Positions 6,159-13,992 of a DNA stretch of 26,916 nt are shown in pieces; within the stretch, counting starts at the first letter, position 1; each line of letters starts with the position of its first letter. Origin of the DNA: a virus. Location of the stretch: positions 1 to 26,916 of the IMG/VR virus record IMGVR_UViG_3300032308_002408; one strand, written 5' to 3'. The translations under genes were made by a program, and so were the position numbers. The notes under the pieces were generated by a model. That model had not been told where the DNA came from. It made no database searches and saw nothing but the letters and a program-made list of their open reading frames with translations.

Positions 6159-6379
6159 GGGGCGACTGTCTCCTCTGTTGGAATTGTTTCTACGCTTGTT
6201 TCTTTCGGATCCCATCCAAGAAGCGCGTCCGTGCATGCTCCATCTACTTCGCATTCTGGCGGCTCACATTCTGTCTTACCCCAATTTTCAGGGTCTTGAC
6301 ATGGGTATCTGTAATAACCGTCATAACCACAAGAAGCAAGAGCAAGTATGGATATGAGAACAAGGCTAAACCGCTTCAT
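6155..6379 (-). CDS. Small phage lipoprotein with CQDPENW motif
   Basis: The start chosen is ATG 6379 (MKRFSLVLIS), because it gives a normal signal peptide; the longer frame would bury it. The lipobox L14-A15-S16-C17 predicts lipid attachment at C17. The mature part reads GYDGYYRYPCQDPENW, then paired cysteines (TECEPPECEVDGAC) and an acidic Thr/Glu tail. I recall this YRYPCQDPxNW pattern from many phage lysis-region proteins of unknown role. A spanin-like role is not expected in a cell without an outer membrane. It overlaps the preceding holin-like gene by 14 bp. Confidence 0.75.
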   Translation of the reverse strand: MKRFSLVLISILALASCGYDGYYRYPCQDPENWGKTECEPPECEVDGACTDALLGWDPKETSVETIPTEETVAP

Positions 6380-6638
6380 TCGCCTTTGCCTTTGCAGGTG
6401 CTTTTTTATCAACCTTGTTGAAAACATCGTTGATTTCAGAACTTGAAAGTTTTCCATCTTCAAGAAATGCGCGTGACAAGCCTTCAATCACGACTGCAAC
6501 CCCTGCAATTCCAGCCATGAAGACAGCCTTGAGTACCGGAACACCAGCGATAGTTCCTGCACCGATAACACCAAGACCAGATGCGGCGAAAGTAGCAAGA
6601 ATTCTAAGCAGGACATTGACTAGTAATTCCTTTTTCAT
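6366..6638 (-). CDS. Phage holin-like membrane protein
   Basis: This 90-residue protein has two hydrophobic helices, about 8-31 (NVLLRILATFAASGLGVIGA) and 33-54 (GVPVLKAVFMAGIAGVAVVI), followed by a charged soluble tail (LEDGKLSSSEINDVF) and a Lys/Ala-rich end. This matches small class II or r1t-type holins of actinobacteriophages. It lies 613 bp downstream of the endolysin in the same operon. Position and topology support holin; two other small membrane proteins in the cluster compete for that role. ATGA overlap with the upstream zinc-ribbon gene. Confidence 0.72.
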   Translation of the reverse strand: MKKELLVNVLLRILATFAASGLGVIGAGTIAGVPVLKAVFMAGIAGVAVVIEGLSRAFLEDGKLSSSEINDVFNKVDKKAPAKAKANEAV

Positions 6639-6865
6639 TGTTGAACCTCGTTAATTCGCTTATGTGAAAGAACGCATCCAACACCACAGTAAAGAACAGA
6701 TTTGTATTCACGAACCATTCCTTTGCCACGCGAACTACCACAAGAAGGGCAAGTGTGTTTTACGCCTTTGTAACCGATGTACATAACGTTGATCCCGGTA
6801 TCAACCTTTGGGGTTGGTGGAACAGCAGAAGATGATGCTGGTTTCTTCGCTGGTTTCTTGCTCAT
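6635..6865 (-). CDS. Small zinc-ribbon-like protein
   Basis: This 76-residue protein has a Lys/Pro/Ala-rich disordered N-terminus (about 1-20) and two cysteine knuckles, CPSCG at about 39-43 and YCGVGC at about 59-64, spaced to bind one zinc. A basic patch (SSRGKGMVREYK) sits between them. Short phage proteins of this kind are common and their function is not known. It is coupled by ATGA overlaps on both sides to membrane-protein genes, which is an unusual setting for a nucleic-acid-binding fold. Confidence 0.65.
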   Translation of the reverse strand: MSKKPAKKPASSSAVPPTPKVDTGINVMYIGYKGVKHTCPSCGSSRGKGMVREYKSVLYCGVGCVLSHKRINEVQQ

Positions 6866-7092
6866 TTTTTACCTTTTTTCAAAGATGCAGAAGCATGATC
6901 CGAAAGGTGTCCGTCTATTTTTAATTCAATTACAGTCAAATCGCTATCAATATCTGCGATGTCGTCTTTAATTGAATCTAAACGGTCTTTAACGAAACCG
7001 TGATCGCGAACATTTTCTCGTCGCCCTTTTTCAATTAGCAACATCAAAACGCCAAACGCACCAGTAACAGCAGAAGCCCACACGATTTCCAT
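6862..7092 (-). CDS. Small membrane protein with N-terminal helix and coiled coil
   Basis: This 76-residue protein has one membrane segment at about 4-21 (VWASAVTGAFGVLMLLIE), then a charged region (KGRRENVRDHGFVKDRLD) and an amphipathic helix with heptad-like spacing (IKDDIADIDSDLTVIELKID), ending in a lysine-rich tail. This organisation is typical of a second holin-type gene in actinobacteriophage lysis cassettes. The ribosome site AAAGGAG stands 8-9 bp before the ATG. It is coupled to the next gene by ATGA overlap. Confidence 0.7.
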   Translation of the reverse strand: MEIVWASAVTGAFGVLMLLIEKGRRENVRDHGFVKDRLDSIKDDIADIDSDLTVIELKIDGHLSDHASASLKKGKK

Positions 7093-7107
7093 ACAAAAAC
7101 TACTCCT

Positions 7108-7251
7108 TTATGCTTTCGTGGTTTTCTTTTTAGTTGACTTTGTTTTTGTATTTTTTGGTTTATCCTCAGCGATCAAAATTGAAGAAAAAAACGCCTCGTT
7201 GCGTGACTCAACAATTTTTGGTGCTTTATCAGAGGAGACGTAACGGCTCAT
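7108..7251 (-). CDS. Small lysine-rich protein, 47 residues
   Basis: Its ATG (7251-7249) shares one base with the endolysin stop (TAATG), and it ends 15 bp before the next start, so it fills an otherwise empty gap. The product has an N-terminal half of ordinary composition (RYVSSDKAPKIVESRNEAFF) and a C-terminal half of Lys/Thr (PKNTKTKSTKKKTTKA). The basic tail could bind nucleic acid or the cell envelope. Coupling and fit argue for a real gene; family unknown. Confidence 0.6.
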   Translation of the reverse strand: MSRYVSSDKAPKIVESRNEAFFSSILIAEDKPKNTKTKSTKKKTTKA

Positions 7252-8012
7252 TAGAGACCAAGTAACTCTTTCACTTTCGGTCCGACAATGTCGTCAGCCT
7301 GAAGTTTGTTGGCTACTTTGAATGCTTTGATTGATTCTTTCAGGGCATCAGACATCAAACCGTCAATTGTTCCTTTGTAGAAACCTTTAGCCTTCAATGC
7401 TTCTTGTAGCGCTTTGTGTTCACCTGAATCAGTTTTAGGTGCTGATGGTGTTGAAGCAAGCGTAGGGATTGCTCCGCCTTGGAACGCAAGTACAGCGGCA
7501 GGGACATCATCACCGCATACATAGCGCAAATGCCAAGGCTCACTTGGGACTACTTCCCATGAGAAACCAAATTCTTTAACATTTGCAATCAACCAGTTCA
7601 GACGCTTTGGCTCTGAAGCGTTAGCAACATCAACCGCCAAGCCGAGGTTATGCTGCGATTTACCCGGTGTGGCAAGCATCGCCATACCTTTTTTAAGGTA
7701 CCAAGTTTTTCCTTCAAAGGTTTTGGTGCTGGTTCCGATTACTGGTTCAAGTTGGTAGCGGGTAAGGAAGCCTTTTTTCTGGCTTTCGTAACTGCGGTAT
7801 AGGTCACCGGAACTGGTCGGTTTTAGTTGCACGCCTTCTGACTTTGCTTTTACACACATTGCTTCCCATGCATATGAAGCGAGATGGTGAAGTTTTCCGC
7901 CACCCTCAACGTTGCGTAGCAGTTTGTCAGGGAGTTCGCCGGGGTTAATGCCTTTTAGATCTTTTGGCAATTTGACAGGAACAATGTAATCCCACGCGAC
8001 TTTTGACATCAT
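7251..8012 (-). CDS. Endolysin: M15 L,D/D,D-peptidase with peptidoglycan-binding domain
   Basis: This 253-residue protein has a VanY-type M15 peptidase domain at about 40-170. The substrate-binding SSGDLYRSYESQ is at 67-78 (R73), the zinc ligands are H121 and D128 in SQHNLGLAVDV and H161 in EPWHLRY, and E158 is the catalytic base. After a Pro/Ser/Thr linker (182-195), a peptidoglycan-binding-1 domain (199-253) has the repeat ALKAKGFYKGTIDG and AFKVANKL. It cuts the peptide part of peptidoglycan at lysis. No signal peptide is present, so holin-dependent release is expected. The start has an AAAGGA ribosome site followed by two adjacent ATGs (8012 or 8009). It leads the lysis operon. Confidence 0.93.
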   Translation of the reverse strand: MMSKVAWDYIVPVKLPKDLKGINPGELPDKLLRNVEGGGKLHHLASYAWEAMCVKAKSEGVQLKPTSSGDLYRSYESQKKGFLTRYQLEPVIGTSTKTFEGKTWYLKKGMAMLATPGKSQHNLGLAVDVANASEPKRLNWLIANVKEFGFSWEVVPSEPWHLRYVCGDDVPAAVLAFQGGAIPTLASTPSAPKTDSGEHKALQEALKAKGFYKGTIDGLMSDALKESIKAFKVANKLQADDIVGPKVKELLGL

Positions 8013-8071
8013 TAATCCTTTATATCTTATGGTGAAGAACTTAAATATTGTACACCATAATATATATTACA
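8013..8071 (-). promoter_or_regulatory. Likely promoter gap ahead of the lysis operon
   Basis: This AT-rich 59-bp gap lies between the large surface-protein gene and the endolysin. It holds a perfect 12-bp palindrome TAATATATATTA at 8058-8069, a TGTACA at 8049-8054, and a minus-strand TATATT that could serve as a -10. An ATGGTG/CACCAT pair also flanks it. A promoter here would let lysis be timed separately from the upstream gene; no experimental support. Confidence 0.35.
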
Positions 8072-11000
8072 TTAATTGTTGTCAGGTTCCCGCATGTGTA
8101 GATACATTGCACTGAATAGCGCGATAACGGATGAGATGCCAGCGATTCTCTGGATACCACCCGACAGCGTTAGGTAAACAACCAGCGATCCCGAAATTGT
8201 GAAGCCCAAATTCATGAGACCGAATGTAAACTTTTTCATAAAAAGACCCCAATCCAAAATTTTAACTCCATTATTATACCTGAAAACAGAAAGTTGTTTT
8301 ATCCACTCCACGCCATCGCCCGCGATTTCGCCATTCATCTCTTCTTCTTCAGGCTTACGAGTGACATTGTTCCCTGAACTAGGTGAACCACCGGCACCAG
8401 AACTACCACCAGAACCGCCACCAGAGCCTCCGACAGCCCCAACAGCGCCAACTATGGCTACAGCAGCCCCAACAGCAATAACCGTTCTACGATCGCCAAC
8501 ATCAATATTTGAACCCAAAGCGACATAGGTATCAAACACGCCAGCAAACACATTGATCTCTTCTTCAAAAGATTCTTTTACATCTGTTCCCGCGTCCGCA
8601 AGTGCCTCGGCAATTTGAGCACCCGCTTCTTCCGAGACCTCGGCAACAACGATTGCGGCAAACACTTCCGTTGCTTGCTCACCGTCAATGCTTTCAAGCA
8701 CCTTGGGGCTCGTTGCCAATTCCGTCGCTTGTTCACCAGAGACACCCCCATCTTGGTTGACGATCAAATCAACCACTTGTGAAACCTGATCATTTGTAAT
8801 TGAATCTGACTCAAGAACATCCACGATGACACCAACAGACTCGGCGTCTAGTTCATTACCCAAGACGGCGGTAAAGGTTTTAATCAAAACCTCGTTGCTT
8901 ACTTCTTCGTCAAAGACCGCACCAAGAACAGTGTTCAACAACTCTGAGGTGAGTTCGTCCGCCAATACATCAACGATGAGTTCAATGGTTTCTGCATCGG
9001 AAAGGTCACTGTCAAACACACTGTCAAATATTGCTTCTGTTTCTGACATGCTCAAGTTTGTTTCAAGCAAGTCCCCAAGAACCGTCATGGTGTCCGCAAC
9101 CGAAATATCTTCGTCAAACACTGCACTCATAACTGTGTCTAGGTCGCCAGAACTAAGCGGACCATCAAAGATTGACACCAAAGCCGAAACCATGTTCTCA
9201 GCAGAAGTATCTTCCGAGAACGCCGAATCCAAAACTGCCGTCAACTGTGCGCTAGTGATTTCTGCATCCAGCATCGTCGTTAGTGCTTCGGTGAACACAT
9301 CTACCGAAACATCCTCGGAGAACACGGCATCAAGAACTTTCGTAAACTCTTTGTCGCTCAGATCTGCATCTAGGAATGTGTCAAGAACAGAACCGACATC
9401 AGCACCCGGCTCATCAAGCGAACCAAGAGTTGCATCAATAACAGCATCAAACTGTTTACCAGTTAGTTCCGTATCCAACAAACCATCAAGCACCGCAGTG
9501 ATTTCTTCCGTGGATGCATCAGGCGTAAAAGTTGTATCCAAAATGTCTGTGAGATCACCAGTTGTTATTGGTTCACCAGCGTCAGGCATCTCAGGAAGAA
9601 TGATTGGTTCATCTACAGGGGCGGTATAATCAGGGAATGGGTCTAAGTCTGTTTCTGTCACTGTTGGCAGAATCATGGGATCTGTTCCGCCTGTTACTGG
9701 TGTTTCTGGCAACGGCATCACCGGGCTGGTTTCTATTGGCATTTCTGGCAGTGATGTCCCCGTTGGCACTTCTACGACTGGTGGGTAGTCGGGAACAGTG
9801 GTAACCACAGGGATGCTTGTAGTAGTAGTAGAACTGCTAGATGTTGTAGTACTTGAAGAGATGCCAACTTGAATAGATACTGTGTTTGAGTTGGCTGAAT
9901 ACTTTGAAAATGTGTCGTTATCTGAACGAATATGGAATTGGAATGTTTCCCCTGCTTCACCAAATGAGTAGATGGTTGAATAGGGGATTTCAATAGATGT
10001 GTTTAAAGCGTTCGCTCCACCAACATTCCCTGTCGCGATTCCTCCACCACCAAGACTTCCAGACCAACTAATGGCATAACGCTCAGGAAGGTATCCGCCT
10101 GATGTGGGGGCATCCCAATCAAGAAGAATTCCTGAACCAGTATCAGTTGCAGTCAGATTAGATGGAGCGCCAATTGTGTTTGGAAATGTATTAGAACTTT
10201 GTGTAAACACTGTTCCAGTTGTGTATGGGCGAGCAGTCCCTTCAACCTGTGCTGTCCCATTCCATTGATAGTGACGAATCCAGACACCTGAAGCATCCCA
10301 TGAGTTACCAGTTACGGTTGACCAACTTTGGTTCTTTTGACCATTATTGTATGTATCATCAAGGTAAATGGCGATTCCGTTTGTTGTAAATGTATTGCCA
10401 CTAATGAGACGGTTGTCGGTTCCCATGTTGAATGTGGTTGGAATCCAACCGTTATGATAAACGCCGATTCCATTGTTTGTAAATGTTGAATTTAGAACCT
10501 GACCACGATTCAAGCCTTGGATGTTTACTCCATAAGAGTTATCTGTAAATGTTGAGTTTTGCACTTTTGTAAAGCGCTGTGTGTTTATACCAGAACCGTT
10601 ATTGCTAAATACGCAATTATTTACATATGTTTTGTTTTGGAAAGCAGTATCTGTTTGGTCTGCCCATGTTGTAACTCCAGCAGGGAGTTGTGGGGTTGAG
10701 CCATGGTCTCCACCAATACCAATGCTTAGGTAGTCAAATGTACAGTTGGTGTATGTTGCTGTTGAGCCAGCAGCATTATTCCAAACAGCGCTACCACCAG
10801 TCATTGCTGTGAATCTTATATTTGTTGCAACAACCGTTCCTTGAGAGTTGTAGATAAGACCACCGTAAACATTCTGCCCTTGTTTTAGAGTCATGTTGGA
10901 GATAGTCAGGCTTCTGCCAGATGGAACATTAAATATTCGGTACAGGTTGTTCCCATCAATAATGGTTTGGGTTCTGCCGTTACCAGTAATTGTCACATTT

Positions 11001-12742
11001 TGAGTTATCTGGGGTAGAGCACTAGCAAGAGTTATTGTTCCATCAACATTAAATGTAATTGAGTCGTATATGCCACCAGAAGTGGCGTTTGCCTGCGTGA
11101 TAGCCCAACGAAGAGTACCGTTTGCGGTCGTATCATCAAGGCTTGTCACTACTAGAGATGTTGGCACAGGTATGTCATTAGGGACAAACGAAAGAGTTGA
11201 ACCATACGCCGAACCCGAAGCATTGGTTACTTTCAACCTGAAGTAATAAGTGGTTGAGCCAGTCAAGCCAGAAACAACAGTTGACACAGTTGAAAGCGAA
11301 GTTCCAGTGAATGTTCCTGATACCGGAATATCAATGATGGTTCCAGAGAAGTCTGATGTAGTGCTGTATTGGAATGTTGCGGTAGAACTAAAGCCGTTAG
11401 GGTTTAGCGTTCCCGAGAGAGTTACAGGACCGTCATCAACCGTTACTGTTGGTTCCTCCGAAGAAACAATCGGCGCAGTAGCCGCAAGGGTTTCAAATTC
11501 AAATACCGCGGATTCCGTTTCACCAGTCTCGTTGGTTGCAACAATTTTTGCATAGTAGATTTCACTTGGATCAAGACCAGTGATTTCAGCATCAATCGCT
11601 AGTTCGTCAGCGCCAGTGAATGTACCCATTGACACAGATTCCGAAGTAGCGAAAGTTGAGTCAGTTGAGTAAATCAGTTCTGCTGTTGTGGAGAAGCCCT
11701 TTGGATTTACCGTTGAGGTAACGGTTGCGGAAGTTTGACCAATACCGCTAACTACTGGTGCACCTAGAACTGGAGCATTATTTCCTTCTGCTGAGAGTAC
11801 ATAACTAATACGGAATGATGTTGAAGCACCAGCACCAAGTGTTGGCACATTCAAAGCAACATAGATTCCTGCGTCCGCATACATTTCCCCAACATTGCCA
11901 AGATATGTTCCGCTAGTTGCGAGCGTATTGCCAGCATTCCAAATGTCAGCAGGATCAGGGGAAGAAAATCCGCCACTTTGTCGTGCTACACGAGCACGAG
12001 CATCAAACGACTGAAGAGCAATAAAGGCGTTGTTCCCCCATCGCGCTGTTGCCTGTGCCTCTGTCCCTTGACCAGTTACAGCGTTACACGACTGAAACAT
12101 GGATGTGCTAACAGTTCCGCTGGCACAAGTCATAGCGCCAGAACCAGTTGCATTGTCTGGGTCAAATCCACGACCAAAGAAAACATTGCTAATCGCAGAA
12201 CCAGTTGTGTTGGTGAGCGTCACATCCGTATGAAGCGCCTGACCTGCCGTTGGTACGCAATACCTCTGCGACACACTGACACCGTTGTACGGGCTTGCAC
12301 TAATCCAAGAAACACACTGCGAAGAACCTGAGTTCTGAACATCAGAAACAGCACCAGAAACACCAGTCTGGCTATGATCGTTCTTACCGATACTTGAACC
12401 GACCTTTACCTGCCAGCCTTCAAAAGGTGAGCCAGGACAGAAGTAGTCCCCGTCATCGGTAGTGGTTCCCCAACCATCCGTTTCACGGTCAACACGGAAA
12501 CCAAGGCAGTTAGGTGGGTTTGCGTGGAACCCTGAAGGAACGCTCGTTGAGCCAAACGCACCGTTCGCCCGTACGCCCACCTCAGCAAACTCGCCCTGAA
12601 GGAACCCTTGCCCGTTAGAGATCTGTGTATTAGTCGTAAATGTTGCTTGAGCGGCAGACACAGGGACAAAAAGGGCGAGCAGAACTACCGAAACAATGAG
12701 CGCTGACACGCGCTGAAATGCCAAAGTAGACCGTTGAAGCAA
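8072..12742 (-). CDS. Giant exported, membrane-anchored multidomain surface protein
   Basis: This 1556-residue protein starts at TTG 12742; a TAA in frame upstream and no ATG leave TTG as the best start. It has a signal peptide (1-33, cleavage near SAAQA), a Cys-bearing beta domain (about 34-320), two fibronectin-like domains (325-420, 420-525), a right-handed beta-helix (about 528-858), another fibronectin-like domain (860-958), a Ser/Thr then Pro-rich stalk (960-1058), an array of 17-residue acidic helical repeats (1059-1370), a hydrophobic helix (1420-1439), a Gly/Ser linker, and two C-terminal helices (1505-1528, 1533-1550). Signal peptide plus membrane helices indicate export to the host envelope rather than a virion part. 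I recall similar proteins in planktonic Acidimicrobiia. Capture from a host is likely. It lies between lysis and tail genes. Confidence 0.85.
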   Translation of the reverse strand: MLQRSTLAFQRVSALIVSVVLLALFVPVSAAQATFTTNTQISNGQGFLQGEFAEVGVRANGAFGSTSVPSGFHANPPNCLGFRVDRETDGWGTTTDDGDYFCPGSPFEGWQVKVGSSIGKNDHSQTGVSGAVSDVQNSGSSQCVSWISASPYNGVSVSQRYCVPTAGQALHTDVTLTNTTGSAISNVFFGRGFDPDNATGSGAMTCASGTVSTSMFQSCNAVTGQGTEAQATARWGNNAFIALQSFDARARVARQSGGFSSPDPADIWNAGNTLATSGTYLGNVGEMYADAGIYVALNVPTLGAGASTSFRISYVLSAEGNNAPVLGAPVVSGIGQTSATVTSTVNPKGFSTTAELIYSTDSTFATSESVSMGTFTGADELAIDAEITGLDPSEIYYAKIVATNETGETESAVFEFETLAATAPIVSSEEPTVTVDDGPVTLSGTLNPNGFSSTATFQYSTTSDFSGTIIDIPVSGTFTGTSLSTVSTVVSGLTGSTTYYFRLKVTNASGSAYGSTLSFVPNDIPVPTSLVVTSLDDTTANGTLRWAITQANATSGGIYDSITFNVDGTITLASALPQITQNVTITGNGRTQTIIDGNNLYRIFNVPSGRSLTISNMTLKQGQNVYGGLIYNSQGTVVATNIRFTAMTGGSAVWNNAAGSTATYTNCTFDYLSIGIGGDHGSTPQLPAGVTTWADQTDTAFQNKTYVNNCVFSNNGSGINTQRFTKVQNSTFTDNSYGVNIQGLNRGQVLNSTFTNNGIGVYHNGWIPTTFNMGTDNRLISGNTFTTNGIAIYLDDTYNNGQKNQSWSTVTGNSWDASGVWIRHYQWNGTAQVEGTARPYTTGTVFTQSSNTFPNTIGAPSNLTATDTGSGILLDWDAPTSGGYLPERYAISWSGSLGGGGIATGNVGGANALNTSIEIPYSTIYSFGEAGETFQFHIRSDNDTFSKYSANSNTVSIQVGISSSTTTSSSSTTTTSIPVVTTVPDYPPVVEVPTGTSLPEMPIETSPVMPLPETPVTGGTDPMILPTVTETDLDPFPDYTAPVDEPIILPEMPDAGEPITTGDLTDILDTTFTPDASTEEITAVLDGLLDTELTGKQFDAVIDATLGSLDEPGADVGSVLDTFLDADLSDKEFTKVLDAVFSEDVSVDVFTEALTTMLDAEITSAQLTAVLDSAFSEDTSAENMVSALVSIFDGPLSSGDLDTVMSAVFDEDISVADTMTVLGDLLETNLSMSETEAIFDSVFDSDLSDAETIELIVDVLADELTSELLNTVLGAVFDEEVSNEVLIKTFTAVLGNELDAESVGVIVDVLESDSITNDQVSQVVDLIVNQDGGVSGEQATELATSPKVLESIDGEQATEVFAAIVVAEVSEEAGAQIAEALADAGTDVKESFEEEINVFAGVFDTYVALGSNIDVGDRRTVIAVGAAVAIVGAVGAVGGSGGGSGGSSGAGGSPSSGNNVTRKPEEEEMNGEIAGDGVEWIKQLSVFRYNNGVKILDWGLFMKKFTFGLMNLGFTISGSLVVYLTLSGGIQRIAGISSVIALFSAMYLHMREPDNN
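8633..9568 (-). repeat. Protein-level tandem 17-residue acidic helical repeats
   Basis: About 18 units of close to 17 residues cover residues 1059-1370 of the large surface protein. The consensus is roughly xxExTxVLDxVFDxDLS, with hydrophobic positions spaced for a helix and a conserved Asp/Leu-Ser or Leu-Thr at the end. Odd and even units differ (FSEDVS versus LDAEIT), giving a 34-residue super-repeat. The DNA copies have diverged, so this is an old array. Confidence 0.8.
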
Positions 12743-12846
12743 TGAAGAACCCCGACGATAATTTTACAACATTGCAGTCACATTAAAATAAACCCATTTT
12801 GATGTATAATTCAACAACGCAAAACACAAAATTGTGATGAGGTCAT
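12743..12846 (+). promoter_or_regulatory. Divergent intergenic region with extended -10 promoter
   Basis: The plus strand carries TGTATAAT at 12803-12810, a perfect TATAAT -10 with a nearby TG; no good -35 is seen. It lies 36 bp before the first fibre gene, whose ribosome site is the weak GATGAGG just before ATG 12847. The minus strand leads to the giant surface protein, with an AT-rich TTGTAAAATTATC that could be its -10. Confidence 0.45.
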
Positions 12847-13992
12847 ATGGCAGGTGCGGGAGTTCGTCTATTTACTGCTGGTAGCCAACTATTGGCTTCG
12901 CAGATAAATGACTATTTAATGGATCAGGTTGTCGCCTACTTCACGGACAGCGCTGCGCGTGATGCCGCTTTTGGCGGTGTTGGCGAACCGTCCTTAACCC
13001 CCGGAAAAATCTGCTACCTGTTTTCTGACAACAAACTTTACCTTTACGGCAACGATAATCAGTGGACTGAAATCGGTGCACAAATAGATGACCTAGAAGT
13101 GACCACAGGAAAACTTGCTGATGGTGCTGTAACTTCAGCAAAAATTCTTGACGGAACAATTGTTAACGTAGACATTAACGCTTCAGCCGCTATAGCGCTA
13201 ACAAAACTTGCCACAGGTACCATCGGTACGGTTGTCCTTCACAACGCTTCTGGTGTCCCCACCGCGACAGCCCTTTCGGGTGATGTGACAGTGAACTCTT
13301 CCGGTGTAACAGCGATTGGATCTGGAGTGGTAGTAAACGCAGATATAAACGCTTCTGCTGCAATTGATAAGACCAAGATTTCAGGAACTGCAATTACTGC
13401 TGGTGACACTGGAACCGTGACCTCAACGATGATTGCCGACGGAACAATCGTCAACGGGGATATCAATGCTTCTGCGGCGATTGCCCACAGCAAACTTGCC
13501 AACGCAACTGCTGGTCAGGTTCTCCTTGGTACTACAACAACTGGCGTCGTAACAGCAACAACGGTTACTGGTGATGTAACTATAACTGGTGCTGGTGTAA
13601 CCGCTATAGGCTCTGGAGTCGTCGTCAATGCCGACATCAGCACAACCGCTGCAATTGAACTAGGGAAATTAGCAGACGCAACAATTGACATCAAAACAGG
13701 AAACTACACACTTCAACTCACAGACAAGAACAAGTTCATCAAAATGAACGTAACAAGCACAGCAAATACTGTCACCGTTCCACTTGACTCAACAGTCACC
13801 TTCCCTGAAGGCGCACAAATTCATATTATTCAATACGGAACAGGCAAGACGCAAATTGTTGGTGCCTCGGGGTCGGTAATACTTTATTCAACTCCGGGCG
13901 CTTACTTGCGTGCACAATATTCATCGGCAACTTTATTGAAGTGCGCCGCGGCGAACACTTGGATGCTGATGGGTGACTTGAGTGCTTCATGA
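12847..13992 (+). CDS. Tail-fibre protein with repeated beta segments
   Basis: This 381-residue protein begins with a phage-tail attachment-like segment (VRLFTAGSQLLASQINDYL, then QVVAYFTDSAARDAAF), has a short Trp-containing motif (YGNDNQWTEIG), then a low-complexity region with repeated DGTIVNxDINASAAI and SGDVTVxxxGVTAIGSG units (about 90-280). A C-terminal beta domain (about 285-381: NYTLQLTDKNKFIKMNV to NTWMLMGDLSAS) resembles fibre tips of T4-like and other aquatic phages. Such repeats usually form trimeric fibre shafts. The next gene overlaps by 4 bp. It reads opposite to the main tail cluster. Confidence 0.82.
   Translation: MAGAGVRLFTAGSQLLASQINDYLMDQVVAYFTDSAARDAAFGGVGEPSLTPGKICYLFSDNKLYLYGNDNQWTEIGAQIDDLEVTTGKLADGAVTSAKILDGTIVNVDINASAAIALTKLATGTIGTVVLHNASGVPTATALSGDVTVNSSGVTAIGSGVVVNADINASAAIDKTKISGTAITAGDTGTVTSTMIADGTIVNGDINASAAIAHSKLANATAGQVLLGTTTTGVVTATTVTGDVTITGAGVTAIGSGVVVNADISTTAAIELGKLADATIDIKTGNYTLQLTDKNKFIKMNVTSTANTVTVPLDSTVTFPEGAQIHIIQYGTGKTQIVGASGSVILYSTPGAYLRAQYSSATLLKCAAANTWMLMGDLSAS

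Noticed and set aside
6155-6487. Longer N-terminus for the lipoprotein gene (starting at 6487)
   Set aside because: It would overlap the holin-like gene by over 120 bp and place the signal peptide inside the chain; ATG 6379 gives a proper lipobox.
8826-9629. A 267-residue plus-strand frame rich in Ser and Thr
   Set aside because: It is antisense to the 17-residue repeat array, which explains its repetitive composition.
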